Assembly (NCBI GenBank): GCA_937896015.1
Contig: CALBLR010000149.1
Span: 1-7,793 of the forward strand
Length of the DNA: 7,793 nucleotides
Reading direction: 5' to 3'
Source of the DNA: an uncultured Prevotellaceae bacterium
GTDB taxonomy: Bacteria > Bacteroidota > Bacteroidia > Bacteroidales > Muribaculaceae
Shown: positions 6,886 through 7,793 of the stretch, one piece after another
How the letters are laid out: every line of letters starts with the position of its first letter
Position numbering within the stretch: the first letter of the stretch is position 1
The notes under the pieces: generated by a model
Told to the model about the DNA's origin: nothing
Databases searched by the model: none
What the model saw: only the letters and a program-made list of their open reading frames with translations
Program-made: the position numbers and the translations under genes

Positions 6886-6935
6886 GAAAACATTAATTAT
6901 CTAAAATACAGTAAATTAACAATCGAAATAACAAA

Positions 6936-6976
6936 ACAAAGCGTGCGCACTGGCTTTGCCGGCACGCACGCTTTGT
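6936..6976. terminator. Shared terminator between convergent mutL and the minus-strand gene
   Basis: ACAAAGCGTGCG (6936-6947) and CGCACGCTTTGT (6965-6976) form a perfect 12-bp inverted repeat around a 17-base loop. Read on the minus strand, the stem lies 13 bases after the stop of the lower gene and runs into a T-rich tail (TTTTGTTATTT), a good intrinsic terminator. Read on the plus strand it lies 50 bases after mutL but lacks a clean U-tract, so it may work less well in that direction. The rest of the 104-base gap is AT-rich with no other signal. Confidence 0.75.
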
Positions 6977-6989
6977 GTATGTGCAATAT

Positions 6990-7793
6990 CTACTTTGCTG
7001 GAATCATGCGCTTCTGCACGGTGCGCAAGCCGCTGGCGTAGGTGGTGGTCACCACGTTGAAACCTGTGAACGGGGTGGCTGACTCCTGTCCGAGCTGGTT
7101 GGCATAGCGCACAGCCACTACCTTGTGGTTGGCCACAGCCGGTGTGACGGCGGTGGGCTCGTCGCCGTTGAAGGTGACGGGTATGGTTAGCTGGGCCACG
7201 TAGTATTTGTCGGTGCCGTCAACTTTGCCGTAAAGACGAGCCAGGTAGCTCACCGCAAGCGGGCTGCCGGCAGTGGCGCGCCGCGCGCCGAAGAGGTCGG
7301 TGGTCAGTATCTCGTCGTCGGCTGTCAGAGTGTCGCAGTAGGCCCATAGGGGATTGGTGCGGTAGTTGTAGGCAGGCACCTCCTCCATGGCATCGCCGTT
7401 GCAGTCGCGCCACACTCGGTAGCGCTCCACGGTCACGCCGGCGGGCACTTCGGCGTCGATTTGCAGGTCGGTGCTGTAGTAGCGGCCCTTGCGGTTGTTG
7501 AATATGTAGTCGCTTTGCATGCAATACACGGCCTTGCCCCTAAGGCTGATGCCGTCGGCCTTCACCTTGCTGCAGCCGTAGGTGTTGGCCTCGGCTGTGC
7601 TGTCGGCTGCATATACCGAGATCACGGGCACGTAGGCGGCATTCTCGGCTCCGCTGAATGTGCGGTCGCCCATTGTGGCCTTGCCGCTGATGTCGGTGGC
7701 CACGCTGTGGTCGGTGCCGTTCTCAATCTCAAATGTTGCGTATTTGCCCGCCATGGTGCGGTACACGGCGTCCGGCAGGTCGCGCCGTATCAT
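6990..7793 (-). CDS. C-terminal part of a probable exported protein with a T9SS-like C-terminal tail (runs off the window)
   Basis: The frame is open to the window edge. The ATG at 7791-7793 is unlikely to be the true start because no signal peptide follows it, so only the last 267 or so residues are seen. I do not recognise the main body. It is rich in beta-strand-like, Thr/Asp/Tyr-containing stretches (STDLQIDAEVPAGVTVERY, YYVAQLTIPVTFNG), compatible with one or more Ig-like beta-sandwich domains, and has a possible acidic metal-binding loop DCNGDAMEE (130-138). The last 45 residues (VVAVRYANQLGQES...TPFTGFNVVTTTYASGLRTVQKRMI) resemble the short C-terminal domains at the end of many Bacteroidales exported proteins, which use a YxNxxGQ...G.NVVxTxYxDG...K.I pattern and are often linked to type IX secretion. 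It is convergent with mutL and unrelated to that operon. Secretion is inferred. Confidence 0.7.
   Translation of the reverse strand: MIRRDLPDAVYRTMAGKYATFEIENGTDHSVATDISGKATMGDRTFSGAENAAYVPVISVYAADSTAEANTYGCSKVKADGISLRGKAVYCMQSDYIFNNRKGRYYSTDLQIDAEVPAGVTVERYRVWRDCNGDAMEEVPAYNYRTNPLWAYCDTLTADDEILTTDLFGARRATAGSPLAVSYLARLYGKVDGTDKYYVAQLTIPVTFNGDEPTAVTPAVANHKVVAVRYANQLGQESATPFTGFNVVTTTYASGLRTVQKRMIPAK

Overview
The window looks like Bacteroidales chromosome, most likely a GC-rich member such as a Muribaculaceae/Prevotella-type gut bacterium. The reasons are: the Bacteroidetes-style parvulin chaperones, the OstA-like protein and MutL variant; a promoter candidate with the Bacteroidetes TTTG-N19-(T)AnnTTTG layout; AT-rich ribosome-binding regions and two GTG starts; and a C-terminal tail on the last gene that resembles Bacteroidales secretion tails. 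Species cannot be fixed from the sequence alone.

Layout. Four genes run on the + strand and one on the - strand. Bases 2-1564 hold the 3' part of a large periplasmic peptidyl-prolyl isomerase (two parvulin domains plus a long C-terminal region). A 228-base gap follows, with a small hairpin, a strong 12-bp inverted repeat (probable terminator), a Bacteroidetes-type promoter and a leader hairpin. Next come a SurA-like chaperone (1793-3166), an OstA/LptA-like protein (3191-4921) and MutL (4966-6885), separated by only 24 and 44 bases and so probably one operon. A 12-bp inverted repeat at 6936-6976 sits between mutL and the convergent - strand gene (6990-7793). That gene is cut by the window end and encodes the C-terminal part of a probable exported protein.

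How the genes fit together. The first three serve the cell envelope: two parvulin-family chaperones that would escort outer-membrane proteins through the periplasm, and an OstA-like protein expected to act in lipopolysaccharide transport. MutL is a cytoplasmic mismatch-repair ATPase that appears to be carried along in the same transcription unit. The last gene is transcribed separately and may be cargo of the envelope/secretion machinery.

No mobile element, CRISPR array, tRNA or rRNA was seen. The window is mainly conserved core genome. The points most worth a second look are a 19-bp hairpin inside the signal-peptide codons of the OstA-like gene, MutL's missing endonuclease and metal-binding motifs, and the split active-site histidines of the SurA-like protein.
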